Below, one piece after another: positions 19,455 to 29,778 of a DNA stretch of 64,000 nt (within the stretch, counting starts at the first letter, position 1; the number at the start of each line of letters is the position of its first letter). Where the stretch lies: assembly GCA_963575745.1 (NCBI GenBank), contig CAUYUJ010020682.1, forward strand, positions 28,501 to 92,500. The letters are read 5' to 3'. This DNA comes from Prorocentrum cordatum (lineage: Eukaryota > Sar > Dinophyceae > Prorocentrales > Prorocentraceae). The translations under genes were made by a program, and so were the position numbers. Below the pieces are notes generated by a model. That model worked only from the letters and a program-made list of their open reading frames with translations. It was not told where the DNA came from and made no database searches.

Positions 19455-21326
19455 TGCTTTGCCGGGATAATACCTTGTTTCATTTCGAGACGCTACGCAC
19501 GAGACGAGGTCTCAATCTCCATGCTTGAACTGTTCTTAGGTTGCGGAGGGGAGCTGGCTACAGGTGTCTTGGCATCTAGAGTCCTGGGGCGTGCAACTTT
19601 CCCTGGAGTGCTTCTAGAGGCTACCTGGAGATGCCAGACACTCAGCCCCTTCCGTAACCTTTATTTGACTCAAGCAGGGGTTTCGGCCCCTTTGGAGGCG
19701 GACGCGTGTGCCTGAGCTGATACCGACAAGGACGGATCGAGAAAGCTAGCGCTTCTTCCCGCTGCTCCACCGCACTCGGTGCAAGTAAGCATGGCCTCCC
19801 AACGCACCCGACCATTCTCCATCCGCGTCGTTGGCCAGTCCCAGACCCTCGCGCAGCGTGAACATAAGCACGACGGGAGGTTTGCGGACGGGGCTAGGAC
19901 GAGGATCCTGGCTGCTACGGTGTGCCCGTTGTGAAACGCAACGCGTACCGTGTTCAAAACGTCCGTGTTGACACGTTGCGTGTGGGTTCGTCATGTTGTG
20001 GGCCACATTTTGGCGAGCGTGTGGCGCCAAACCTACGTTTTCAGTCTACGTGTCGAGTTCCGTGCCGACACGCTACGGGCTGCGTGTTGCGTGTGGGGGC
20101 AGCTAAGACGAGGATAGATCCGTTGCAGAGCGTTCCCGAACGCTATCAGAGTGTGCCAGAACGCTCCGAGAAGGCCGCGGCGCCCGATACAGCCTGCAAC
20201 GTCGCCGGATCTCCGAGATTTCCAGTTCATCCTCGCACGATGTTTTTTTCGCCCTGGCTTCGTCTTAAGTTTGTTGCCGAGTTCCGTCCCCGGGGGCCCT
20301 CAAGAGACAGCTCAGGATGAAGAGTCCGCCCTGGGGAGTCTGTCGAGGACTGAGGGTCGACGATGTGAAAGCATGACGTCGGGGGTCTGGGCTCAACCCG
20401 TCCTGCTCCTCGTCGTGCTCTTCGCTCGCTCCCCTCTTCGACAGTGCGCCTCGTCATGCGGGCAAAATCCATATCTGTCCGTATCCTCTGCGTCTTGGAC
20501 TCTCTGGGAGAGGCGCTCATAGGCCGAGGCGCAGTGGATATCAATAATCCGGCGTCTAAGGGCCAAATGCATATCAGCATCCACTTTGCCCTCGGCTTCT
20601 GGGGACGGGAGCCCGAAGCTCCAAAACGCAGTGGCAGGAAGGGCGGGCCCAGGAGGGAGCCGGCCAGGGTCTTTCGCCCGCGGGTTTGGCTGGACACTCC
20701 ACCTGCCGCTGCACACGCACTCGACGCCCCCACTTCGTGCTGGCACGCCTCCACTGCCATCCCTTGCGGCTCCCTCCTCCTGCTCCTGGCGAAACCAAGC
20801 GGTATCGATACCGCCACTCCCCAGGCCTCTCCCGGGGTGCGGTCCGACCAGAATGTCGAGGCGAATCCAGCGGTGGCGACGAGGGCCTCCCAGGAGGCCG
20901 AGACCGGCGCAAACGGGCGAAGGGCAGCGGCATGGGTGTACCTTCTCCTCCTCTGAGCTCCATCCGTGCCCCTCCGCCTCGTCAGCTCGCAGATGTGCTT
21001 CGCGGCCTGCGTGCGCCGCCTCTTGCTCCCCTCCCTCCTCCTCCGCGGCAGTCTCCTCTGGTGCATCCCGCCCGCTCGTGCACGGTTCGCCCGGCAGCGC
21101 CCTCTGCTCGGGCCACGGGCGCGGTGTGCGTTCGCCACCGTTGCGACCCAAAAGTTCCCCTGGTCCCACGCTTGGAACATGTTTCTATCCCTATCTGCTC
21201 GGCATCACCTTACCTCGGTGCCGATCTTAAGGATTCCTCCAGTTTCCGAGGGCTGCATCCCTAAGATCGTCAAGGCCTTGGGCTTGCCGGTCTTAAGGAT
21301 AGGGATCAGCTCGAGACTGGTGAATC
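19455..21326. other. No supportable gene
   Basis: Mixed-composition DNA. Overlapping open frames occur on both strands at 20.2-21.6 kb, but none has a recognisable domain and composition does not favour one strand. Around 19940-20100 there are several imprecise CGTGTTG/ACACG repeats. Confidence 0.4.
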
Positions 21327-21383
21327 CCCTCCTCCTCCCCCTCCTCCTCCTCCTCCTCCTCCTCCTCCTCCTCCTCCTCCTCC
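21327..21383. repeat. (CTC)n microsatellite
   Basis: Imperfect CTC/CCT triplets. Confidence 0.95.
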
Positions 21384-21842
21384 TGGCTGGGCCTCCCTCC
21401 TCTCGGGTGGGCCCCTCCTGCGATCAAGCCGCTCCATCGGGGGTGCCCACACAGCGCGATCGTCCGCTCTCCCTTTGCCTCCCTCCCCTCGTCCGGTCGC
21501 CACTGCATCCTCGGCTTGCTGTGCAGACCACGGCGCATAGCACGAGTCGGTCTCTTGCAGGTCGGCTCGTGCAGTTCTCCCGGTTCTCCCCGAGCGGCCT
21601 TTGGATCCGCGAAGCAGTGGTGCCACCCGCGGAGTGCTGCGAGGCATGAACATAACGGTCACGCCACAACCACCCCCACACCCCCAAGGTCCGGCCTGAT
21701 CTGGAGGAGGCATGGCCGGATCTGCAGGAGGATGATTTCATTAATACCTCTGGATAGCACCGTGAAGGAGCTCAATAGACTGATAGGGTGAGTGGCCATG
21801 GCCGCCCCGCGCAGGCCGCTCATCGGCCCGACCCCTTGCAGG

Positions 21843-21932
<90 letters not shown>
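21843..21932. repeat. (GAC)n microsatellite
   Basis: About 30 GAC triplets with one interruption, followed by a short (GTTC)n tract at 21939-21956. The poly-Asp, poly-Thr and poly-Val frames across it are artefacts. Confidence 0.95.
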
Positions 21933-22104
21933 TCGCGCGTCGTTCGTTCGTTCGTTCACCCCCCCAGGTACGGCGGCGGCGACCGGACGCGCAGCCCGCC
22001 CCGGAGGAGCTCGCCCGCGGCGGCAGGCCCGGATCGGGGCATCAGCAATATTTCATGAGATCCCCTTACTTCTGTTGCATCGTCGGGGGACCTTGTTCGT
22101 CCCA

Positions 22105-22212
22105 TCGCGCCCCGATCCGCGTCGGATCTGGGTCGAATCCATGTCGGAATCGTCGAAGCCGCGTCGAGTCCGTGTCGAATCACGCCAAATCCGCGTCGAG
22201 CCCGCGTCGGGC
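22105..22212. repeat. Degenerate GCGTCGAATC-type tandem repeat
   Basis: Successive CGCGTCGGATC, GGGTCGAATC, ATGTCGGAATC, GCGTCGAGTC, GTGTCGAATC, GCGTCGAGCC units of about 10-14 bp. Confidence 0.6.
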
Positions 22213-22322
22213 GCAAGACAAGACACCAAGTTTGGTGACAGATGAGGTCCCCCGAAGGCGCAACGTAACTTTTATCGCCTCTTCGCGTAGTGAAAATAAA
22301 AACGACGGCCAGCTTCTGCCTA

Positions 22323-22440
22323 GGCCTTCCAGAGGGGGACCGAGCGGATAGGGTCGGAGGATCGCGCTGCATCGTCGATACATCGCCGATGGCGCCGCCG
22401 ATGCGGCTCGATGTGGAGCTCGATTTTCCCCACGCCGACG
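22323..22440. repeat. Half of a GATGCATCGCCGATG-type dispersed repeat
   Basis: GGCCTTCCAGAGGG, a GAGCGGATAGGGTCGGAGGA block and CATCGCCGATG / CGATGTGGAGCTCGAT motifs match the reverse complement of 44150-44294. The right inverted-repeat arm seen there is absent here, so this is probably a truncated copy. Downstream, 22441-23592 holds no gene that I can support. Confidence 0.6.
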
Positions 22441-23592
22441 GCGCCGATGAATCGCCGGCGTCGCCAGTGCATCGCCAACGAATCTGCGATACTTTGCGGA
22501 TGCATTTGGCACCGCTCGGACGTCTGCATCTTTTCTTGGCGAGAACCATCGAGGACCATCCTGGACCATCGAGCAAAACAAACACGCACGAAACCGAAAA
22601 ATGCACGGGACATGGACGTCCGAGCGACGGCAAGTCTAGGAGGTTTCTGTTCTGGCAGTCTTCGGCCTCCTGGGGCCCTCGCCTGGCCCAGGACCGTCGG
22701 CAAAAAGGCATGCAGGGTCACAGACCTCCAGAAGTCCAGCTCGGCTGAAATTACCACATCGTCGGAGATCTGGGTAATTAGTGCGAGCCGCGATGTTAGA
22801 AAGGGAGGCTCTCCCCGTCCTGTCTCAGCACTCCTCTACAGGAGGCGTTGCAGTCTCGCTTGGTTCCGTTGCCCTCGAGTATTCGCGTGATGTGGAGACC
22901 TGCGGCGATCATGGGCCGCCCCCGCATGTCTATGATTATTTGCACCAGCGGGTCTTCATACTTCTTGGACTCGCACTTGTCATCCAGATGAGGGGCATCT
23001 CGTCTTCATAACGTGGTTCTCGCCGTATCGCAGTCGCGGGGCGTCGGCCCCGGCCACTTGCCCGCCCCGCGGCCCTGGCCTGGCCCTATGCCTCAGCATC
23101 GCGGCAGGGAGGAGGTCGGGCCTAAGGCCGTTCCAGTTCAGCTCCCCGTCTAAGCTTGCGCGGGCCTCGGTCGCCCCCTTTCCGCTCGATGGGCGCCCGC
23201 GTGGTGTCCGCCGTGGCGTCCTCGCCTCACACAGGCATCAAGCTGTACCGCTCCCCACCTGAACGTATCGTCCCCTTCGACAGACTTCCCTACACAAGGC
23301 TCTACACGATGCTGTAAGGCCCAGTGAGGGAGCTTTGGCCCCTGAAGTCGGCGGCCTCTCTTGGATTTCATGCTGCAAGGGTGTCATTTGTATTCCCTAG
23401 ATTGTTTGCCGGTGCGTCATTTTATGTATACATGCAGATGTTTGGCTTTCTCCTGGTGAGGGATCTGCCCCCCCCCCTCGAAATCGGTAGCCCGTCGTGG
23501 TCCCCGATCGTTAACTGTGTAAAAGGTTGTTGGGCCTTCTGTCGCAAGGGAGCATCGTGTTTTCTAGACACGGGATGGACATATTCAGGTAT

Positions 23593-23655
23593 AGCTATAT
23601 CTCTATATATATTATGTATACATATACATGCATCTCTCTCTCTCTCTCTCTCGTT

Positions 23656-23686
<31 letters not shown>

Positions 23687-23700
23687 GTTTATATCTATAC
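23593..23700. repeat. Compound (TA)n/(CT)n microsatellite
   Basis: TA-rich, then (CT)n interrupted by CGTTT, then (TA)n. Confidence 0.95.
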
Positions 23701-23739
23701 ACATCCATTCAAACAAATCCGTAATGAGCTTTGTGGGTT

Positions 23740-24340
23740 TGCGTGGGCCCCCGGCTCCCCGAGCCCCCCGGAGAGCCCGAAGGCGCCTGGAGGGCCCCGA
23801 AACGGCACCCCAGAAGAGCCCCGAGACCGCCCAAAGAGGCCCCGAGGCGACCAAAGACAGCCCCGAGATGGCCCAAGACCGCCCTCAGACGGCCTACGAT
23901 GCTCCCAAGACGGCCCCATAGGCCACCAAGTCGCCCCATGACGGCTCCGAGGGGACACTCTCGGAGGGCCCGAGAGGCCGAAATCGTAGATATTCCATGG
24001 GTTTCCTATGGATTATGAGATTCTCGCGCTCTCAACCGTCTGGACCCCCAAGACGGCCCAAGAGGCCTCCAGGATCGCTCCGAGACGGCCCAGGAGGAGC
24101 CCAAGAAAGCCCCAAGACAGCCCCAGAGGGGCCCCAGGGGGGCCCAAAGAGGCCCCCGACCCCCATACGGCCCCCAAGACAGCCCAACAAGCTCCAAAGA
24201 GGCCACCAAAACAGGCCAAGAGGGCCCCGAGCCTGCCCATGATGGCCCCAAGACGGCCCTGATGTTGTCAAGACATCCCCAGAGGGCTTCACGCGCCCGA
24301 AAAGAACCCCAGGAGGACCCCCAAGAGGGCCTGAAGAGGC
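23740..24340. repeat. Degenerate CCAAGACGGCCCC minisatellite region
   Basis: About 600 bp of loosely periodic units such as CCCCGAGACGGCCCAAGA and CCAAGAGGCCCC. The reverse complement of this motif recurs in modules at 24.7-25.1, 33.2-33.4 and 42.5-43.0 kb. No gene; Pro-rich open frames on both strands follow from the repeat. Confidence 0.7.
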
Positions 24341-24459
24341 GAAAGTCATTGATTCCACGTTTGTTGTCGATCGCACACCGCAGCGTGCTGGCATGTGCGC
24401 GCCGGAAACAGAAGCGCGCGTGGGCAAATCTCGACTCACGCAGCTCCGTGGATTTAATA

Positions 24460-24499
24460 GATATATATATATATATAGAGAGAGAGAGATATATATACA
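24460..24499. repeat. (TA)n/(GA)n microsatellite
   Basis: ATATAT, then GAGAGAGA, then ATATAT. Confidence 0.95.
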
Positions 24500-24659
24500 A
24501 GACTGCAGTGGCGCTTCGCGCCATGCACCTTGGTCTTTGAAGATTGCTACGCAGGCGGAAAAGGCAGGAAGGTCAAGCGGACACTTTAACGATAACTCCT
24601 TGCTGCCTTTTCTGGCATCGCCGTTATGATAATGTTGTTCGTTCTCCTTCATCCATGCT

Positions 24660-25085
24660 TATTCTCCTCATTCTCGCCCATTCTCCTCAGCTCTTTTTGC
24701 GGAGGCTCCTCGTTGGAGAGCCTCTGGGAGCCTCACCAAAGTTCTGGGCCTTCTCGAGGCCTCCTGGGCGTGTTCTGGGGGCCTCTGGGGCTTCCTAAGG
24801 CCAACCTGCCTCTAACCGCGGTCTCCCTGAACGCTCTGGTCACGATTTGGAATGGTTCGGAGGGTGTCTTGGGGCCATCTTGGGCAGCCATGGGGCTCTC
24901 TTCTCTTAAGGCCATTTTGGACCCCTGGTGTGCCGTTTTGGGGCTCTCTTGGATTGCCTGGAAGCCCTTTCGGATTGCTGTGAGGCGATTTTGGAGCCTC
25001 CCAGGCGACTTCGGACGCCCAGAAGACCGCTGTCTTGGAGCGTCGGGAAGCCGAAAAGAGGAGAACCCCAAATTCACCAAAAACA
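24660..25085. repeat. Dispersed GGGGCCATCTTGG-type module, diverged copy
   Basis: It contains GGGGCCATCTTGGGCAGCC, GGCCATTTTGGACCCC and GGGGCTCTCTTGG, the same style of units as at 33.2 and 42.5 kb but more diverged. A similar trailing phrase (AATCAATGATTTG) follows at 25094-25106. Confidence 0.55.
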
Positions 25086-25430
25086 TACATTAAATCAATG
25101 ATTTGTCCCTCTTGTGGCCTTCTTGGAGGTGCTTTTGGAGGCCTCTTGGTACGTTTTGGAGCGATCTTTCGGAGTATGACGGCTTCTTGGAGCGCTCTTG
25201 TGTTGTCTTAGGTTCTCTGGGACGTCTCCGATAACCCCCCTGATCGCCCTAGGTGTGCTGCGAAGGCTTGGCAAAACGCCCTGCGAGGCCCGGGGGGCCG
25301 CTTCGAGGCCCGTCCGAAGGGTCCCAAAGCCCCAGATCCGGGGAGTCCAGTTTTTTTTGGGGGGGGGACGGGTGTTCCCCCCGTCCGGGCTTGCAACCAT
25401 ATAGGAAGAGGAATCAATTTTTATATACAT

Positions 25431-25675
25431 GTGTATATGTATGTATGTATGTATGCATGCATGTATGTATGCATGCATGCATGCATGCATGCACGCAGGT
25501 ATGTATGTATGTATGTATGTATGTATGTATGTATGTATGTATGTATGTATGTCTGTATGTCTGTATGTCTGTATGTCTGTATGTCTGTATGTCTGTATGT
25601 CTGTATGCCTGTATGTCTGTATGTCTGTATGTCTGTATGTCTGTATGTCTGTATGTCTGTATGTCTGTATGTCTG

Positions 25676-25718
<43 letters not shown>
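25431..25718. repeat. (ATGT)n, (CTGTATGT)n, (AT)n compound microsatellite
   Basis: ATGT/ATGC tetranucleotides to about 25550, an octanucleotide CTGTATGT array to about 25680, then (AT)n to 25718. Confidence 0.95.
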
Positions 25719-25722
<4 letters not shown>

Positions 25723-26050
25723 GGGGACGTGGCCGAGGGGTCCCGCCCAGGGACCTCGGCGGGGCATGGGGGGCCCGGGGCCTTATTTTCTATGTTTTTA
25801 TAGGGTTGCGGCCACCGGGAGCCACCAGAGCCCTGGGGGACGTTGCCGGGGGGGTCTCGCCCAAGGACCTCGGCGGGGCATGGGGGGCCCCGGAGCCTTA
25901 CTCTCCTGTGTTTTTAAAAGATTCGGTTTCGGCCACCGGGGGCCACCAGAGCCCCTGGGGACGCGGCCGGAGGGGTCCCGCCCAGGGGCCTCGGCGGCGC
26001 ATGTGGGGCCCAGGGCCTTCTTTTCCTTGTGTTTTGTTTTAATGTTTTCG
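25719..26050. repeat. About 120-bp tandem repeat, three copies
   Basis: Each unit carries GGGGACG(T/C)GGCCG, GGACCTCGGCGGGGCATG, a T-rich stretch and GCCACCGGGAGCCACCAGAG. Confidence 0.8.
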
Positions 26051-26189
26051 CTTGCCCGGAGCCACCAGAACCCGAAGAGGTTGCAGGGAGCTCCAGGGGC
26101 TACTCCACCTGGTGCCCCAGGTCTCCCGCAGGCCTCCCAGAGGCATCCAGGAGAGCCCCCCGAAGCTCACACATTTGGTTTCCCCATAG

Positions 26190-27180
26190 TTTTTTCCACG
26201 TTTCCCTCCATGCAGCCTGTTCTGCATCCCCACGCTGCGCGGTAGCCCCAGAGGACGCCCAGACCGTCCCGGTTCGGCCCCAGACGCTCCCAACCTTGTC
26301 CCCAGATGGCTCCGCATGGGAGGATCGGCGCGCCCCAGTAGGGTCACAGAGCGGCCAGGGGCGTTCCAAGATCCCTGCGACGCCGACGATCACCCCGAGA
26401 CGGCCCCCCGAACGACTTCGTCGACACGTCATGCTTCCAAGAGGCCTCACTGGAGGGCTCTCTGAGGCCTTACTCGTTGTTTTTTGTGCTTCCAATGGTT
26501 TTCCACGCTATCACTTATTCAACTTGTTCTGCACGCCCACGCTGCAAGGCAGCCCAAGAGGACGTCCAGACCGATGTGGTTCGGGCCCCTGGGGCTCCCA
26601 ACCGTGATCCAAGACAGCTCCGCACGGGAGGGCACGCGCCCCCAAGTAGGCTCCACGACCCGCAAAAGTCGCTTCCAGGCCTGCGCGACGCCGACGATCG
26701 CAGACAGCCCCCCGAGCGACTTCGTCCACACGGCGTGCTTCAAAGAGGCCTCCCCTGAGGGCTCTCTGAGGCCTTACTCTCTTCTTCTTTTTTTTTGGGG
26801 GGGGGGGGAATTTTCCACGTTTCCACTCATCCAGCTTGTTCTGCATCCCCACGCTGCACGGCAGCCCAAGAGAACGCCCAAACCGATGTGGTTCGGGCCC
26901 TTGGGGCTCCCAAGCGTGATCCAAGACGGCTCCGCGTGGGAGGACCAGCGCCCCCAAGTAGGTTCCCCGAGCCGCCAGAGTCGCTTCCAGGCCTGCGCGA
27001 CGCCGACGATCGCACCATGACAGCTCCCCAGGCCACCTGGCCAGCAAAAGAGGCTTCCTAGAGGCTTCCCACAAGGGCCCCCCAGAGGCTCAATTCCTAG
27101 TTTTTTTCCGATGGTTTCTTTGGGTTTCTGGCCACCCAACCCGTTCTGTTTCTCGACGGTGCAAGCTCGTCCTAGAGGTC
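26190..27180. repeat. About 300-bp tandem repeat, three copies and a diverged fourth
   Basis: Units begin with TTTTCCACG and TTCTGCATCCCCACGCTGC and contain GACGCCCAGACCG, GACGCCGACGATC and GGGCTCTCTGAGGCCTTACT. Copies start near 26200, 26505 and 26810; a weak fourth starts near 27110. Confidence 0.8.
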
Positions 27181-27417
27181 CCCGAGACTTCCCCGCTGCG
27201 GTTCCAGAGGCTCCCAACGTTGCCCCATGACGGCGCCAAGAGGGCACCCCGACGGCTGACGCGGCCCCAACGAGGAGCCCCGAACACCCCAACACGGCCG
27301 ATTAGGGCCACACGAGAGGCTTCGGGGCCTTTGCGGTCGCCAGGGGCGGTCTCGACACTGCTGATTGCGTCTCGACGTCCCACGACCGAGCCAAAGACTT
27401 GTCACAGAGCCCAAAGG

Positions 27418-27810
27418 ACGGGGAGGAGAAGGAGGACGAGGACACGGAGGAGAGGAACGATAAGGACGAGGAGGGGGAGGAGGAGGAGGAGGAGGAGGGG
27501 GAGGAAGAGGGAGGAGGAGGAGGAGAGGAGGAGGAGAGGAGGAGGAGGAGGAGAGAGGAAGAGGGAGAGGAACAGGAGGAAGAGGAGGAGGAGGAGGAGG
27601 AGGAGGAGGAGGGGGAGAGGAGGGAGGAGGAGGAGGAGAGGAGGAGGAGGAGGAGGAAGAGGGGGAGGATGAAGAAGAGGAGGTGGAGGAGGAGGAGGAG
27701 GAGGAAAAGGAGGAAAAGGAGGAAAAGTAGGAAAAGGAGGAAAATAATGAAAAGGAGGAAAAGGAGGAAAAAGAGGAAAAGGAGGAAAAGGAGGAAAAGG
27801 AGGAGGAGGA
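27418..27810. repeat. (GAG)n-rich tract
   Basis: GGA/GAG triplets mixed with GGAAAA units. Lys/Arg/Glu frames are artefacts. Confidence 0.95.
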
Positions 27811-28134
27811 GGATAATAATAATAATACTACTAAGAAGAGGAAGATGAATCAGAAGAATACTAAGAATACTACTAAGAATAATAGCAATGCTAATACTAA
27901 TAATGATAATACGTTTAATAAGAAGAAGAATATTAAGAATAATACGAAGAATAATAATCATAATAATGATAAAACGAAGAAGAATAATATTATTAAGAAT
28001 AAGAATAATAATACTAATAAGAATAATAATATTAAAAACAGCAACAATAATACTCATACTACTAATAATAATGATGATGGTGATATTAATAATAATAATA
28101 ATAACAATAATAATAGTAATAATAATAATAGTAA
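27811..28134. repeat. AT-rich (AAT)n island
   Basis: About 320 bp of AAT/AAG/ATT triplets, sharply AT-rich inside GC-rich DNA, flanked by purine (GAG) tracts on both sides. Confidence 0.9.
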
Positions 28135-28620
28135 GGGGAGGAGGAGGAGGAAGAGGAGGAGCAGGAGGAGGAGGAGGTTGAGGAGGAGGAGGAGGAGGCG
28201 CAGGATGCGGAGGGCGGACGAGCCTCCTCCTCTGCGTCGTCGTCGTCCTCCTCCTCCTCCTCTTCCTCCTCCTCCTCCTCCTCCTCCTCCTCCTCCTCCC
28301 CCTCCTCCTCCTGCTCCTCCCCCTCCGTCCCCTGATCCTCTTGCACCTCCTGGTGCTGCTGCTGGTGGTGGTGCTGCTGCTGCTCCTCCTGCTCCTCCTT
28401 CTGCTACTCATCCTCCTGCTCCTTCTCTCCCCCTTGCCCTCCTCCATCACCCCCCCTCCTCCTCTTCCTTCTCCCCCTCCTGTTCTTGCTCCTCCTCCTG
28501 CTCCTACTCCTGCACCTCCTCCTTTGATGGTGCTCCTCCTCCTCCCTTGCCCGTCCTCCTCCTTCTCCTCCCTCTCTTGCTCCTCCTGCCCCTGCTCTTC
28601 CTGCTCCTGGACGTGGGGCC
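28135..28620. repeat. (GAG)n followed by (CTC)n tract
   Basis: Purine GAG tract to about 28212, then CTC/CCT tract to about 28620 with CTG interruptions: a purine-pyrimidine inverted arrangement. Confidence 0.9.
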
Positions 28621-29332
28621 CTGGGGCCGCACTCTCGGGGCCGAGGAGGGGTCCAGAGATCGTGGGGGATTCCAGGGGCCGAAGATGGGTCCAAATGCGT
28701 CAACGCGGGTCCCCGGAGCCAGGGGTCCACAACCCAGGGTCCGGAATCCATCAAGGGCGGACGAGAAGGAGGAGGACGACGAGGAGGGGTAGGAGGAGGA
28801 AGAGGCCAGGGAGGAGACGAAGGCGAGCGAGGACGAGGGCGAGCACGGAGACAAAGGGGCGGGCAGCAGGGGCGGAGTCCGGGCAATTCTCTGTTGGGCC
28901 TCGCGTTTCGTTCCCCACTTCCTGGGTACCGCTCCGGTTCGGTCTGTATCGGTCTGATTCGGCTTTATTTGGTCCACAAGCGATCTTGGTTCGGTTCGGT
29001 TCGGGTCTCTCCCGCGACCATTCCAGTTCGGTTCGATTCGTCTTGGGGGCGACGCTGGTTCGCGGCAGTTCGATTCAGCCTGGTTCAGTCCAGGCAGTGC
29101 TGGAACCTTCCTGCAATGAAACATTGCGACGGAGTTACGCCAGGAAGGAGGCAGCACAGTACGAAATTTCCAAGGCTCCAGGAGGGTCGGCCGTCGGGAC
29201 CCTCTGGAACGAGATCCGCTGTCGATGGTACTGCTTGTCGTGGCATCCTTTGACGCCGTGATGCCGTGACTGGAACCTGTGCACGCGCGTAGCTCGCGTG
29301 GATCTAGTATATATATAGTCATTTATACATGC
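28621..29332. other. No gene; GGTTC-type degenerate repeat near 28930-29060
   Basis: 28640-28750 has GGGGCCGA/GGGTCC repeats. 28930-29060 holds repeated CGGTTCGGT/GGTCTGATTCGG motifs. No coding domain was seen. Confidence 0.5.
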
Positions 29333-29363
29333 ATACATACGTACGTACGTACGTACATGCATG
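29333..29363. repeat. (TACG)n/(ATGC)n microsatellite
   Basis: ACGTACGTACGTACGTAC followed by ATGCATGCATACATA. Confidence 0.9.
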
Positions 29364-29504
29364 CATACATAAATGTGTGTATTTAATGTATGTGGACGCT
29401 TGTAAATGGACAGAGACATTCAAGCATGCTTGCCTAAACCAGCATCGCCCCCTTCACCTCTGACAGCATTCCAATGAGGTGCGCGTGCGCTGCTGTCGTG
29501 TGCG

Positions 29505-29561
29505 CGCGCGCGTGTGTGTGTGTGTGTGTGTGTGCGTGTGTGTGTTTCTGGTGTCTGTGTG

Positions 29562-29617
<56 letters not shown>

Positions 29618-29683
29618 TGTGTTATGTGTGTTGTGTGTTGTGTGTGTGCGTTGTGTGTGTGTGTGCGTGTGTGTTTGTGTGTT

Positions 29684-29765
<82 letters not shown>

Positions 29766-29778
29766 TGTGTGTGTGTTT
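29505..29778. repeat. (GT)n and (GCGT)n microsatellite
   Basis: Alternating purine-pyrimidine DNA over about 270 bp: (GT)n, (GCGT)n, (GT)n with TTTCTGG and TTATG interruptions. Such sequence can adopt Z-DNA. The Cys/Val and His/Thr frames are artefacts. Confidence 0.95.

Noticed and set aside
20227-21649. Several overlapping 190-320-codon frames on both strands
   Set aside because: No domain, no clear strand preference, low-complexity composition; not called as genes.
25431-25718. CRISPR-like regular repeats
   Set aside because: Uninterrupted microsatellite without unique spacers; eukaryotic context.
27302-28792. Long Arg/Ser/Ile- and Asn/Lys-rich open frames
   Set aside because: They follow the GAG, AAT and CTC triplet tracts and change with the repeat.
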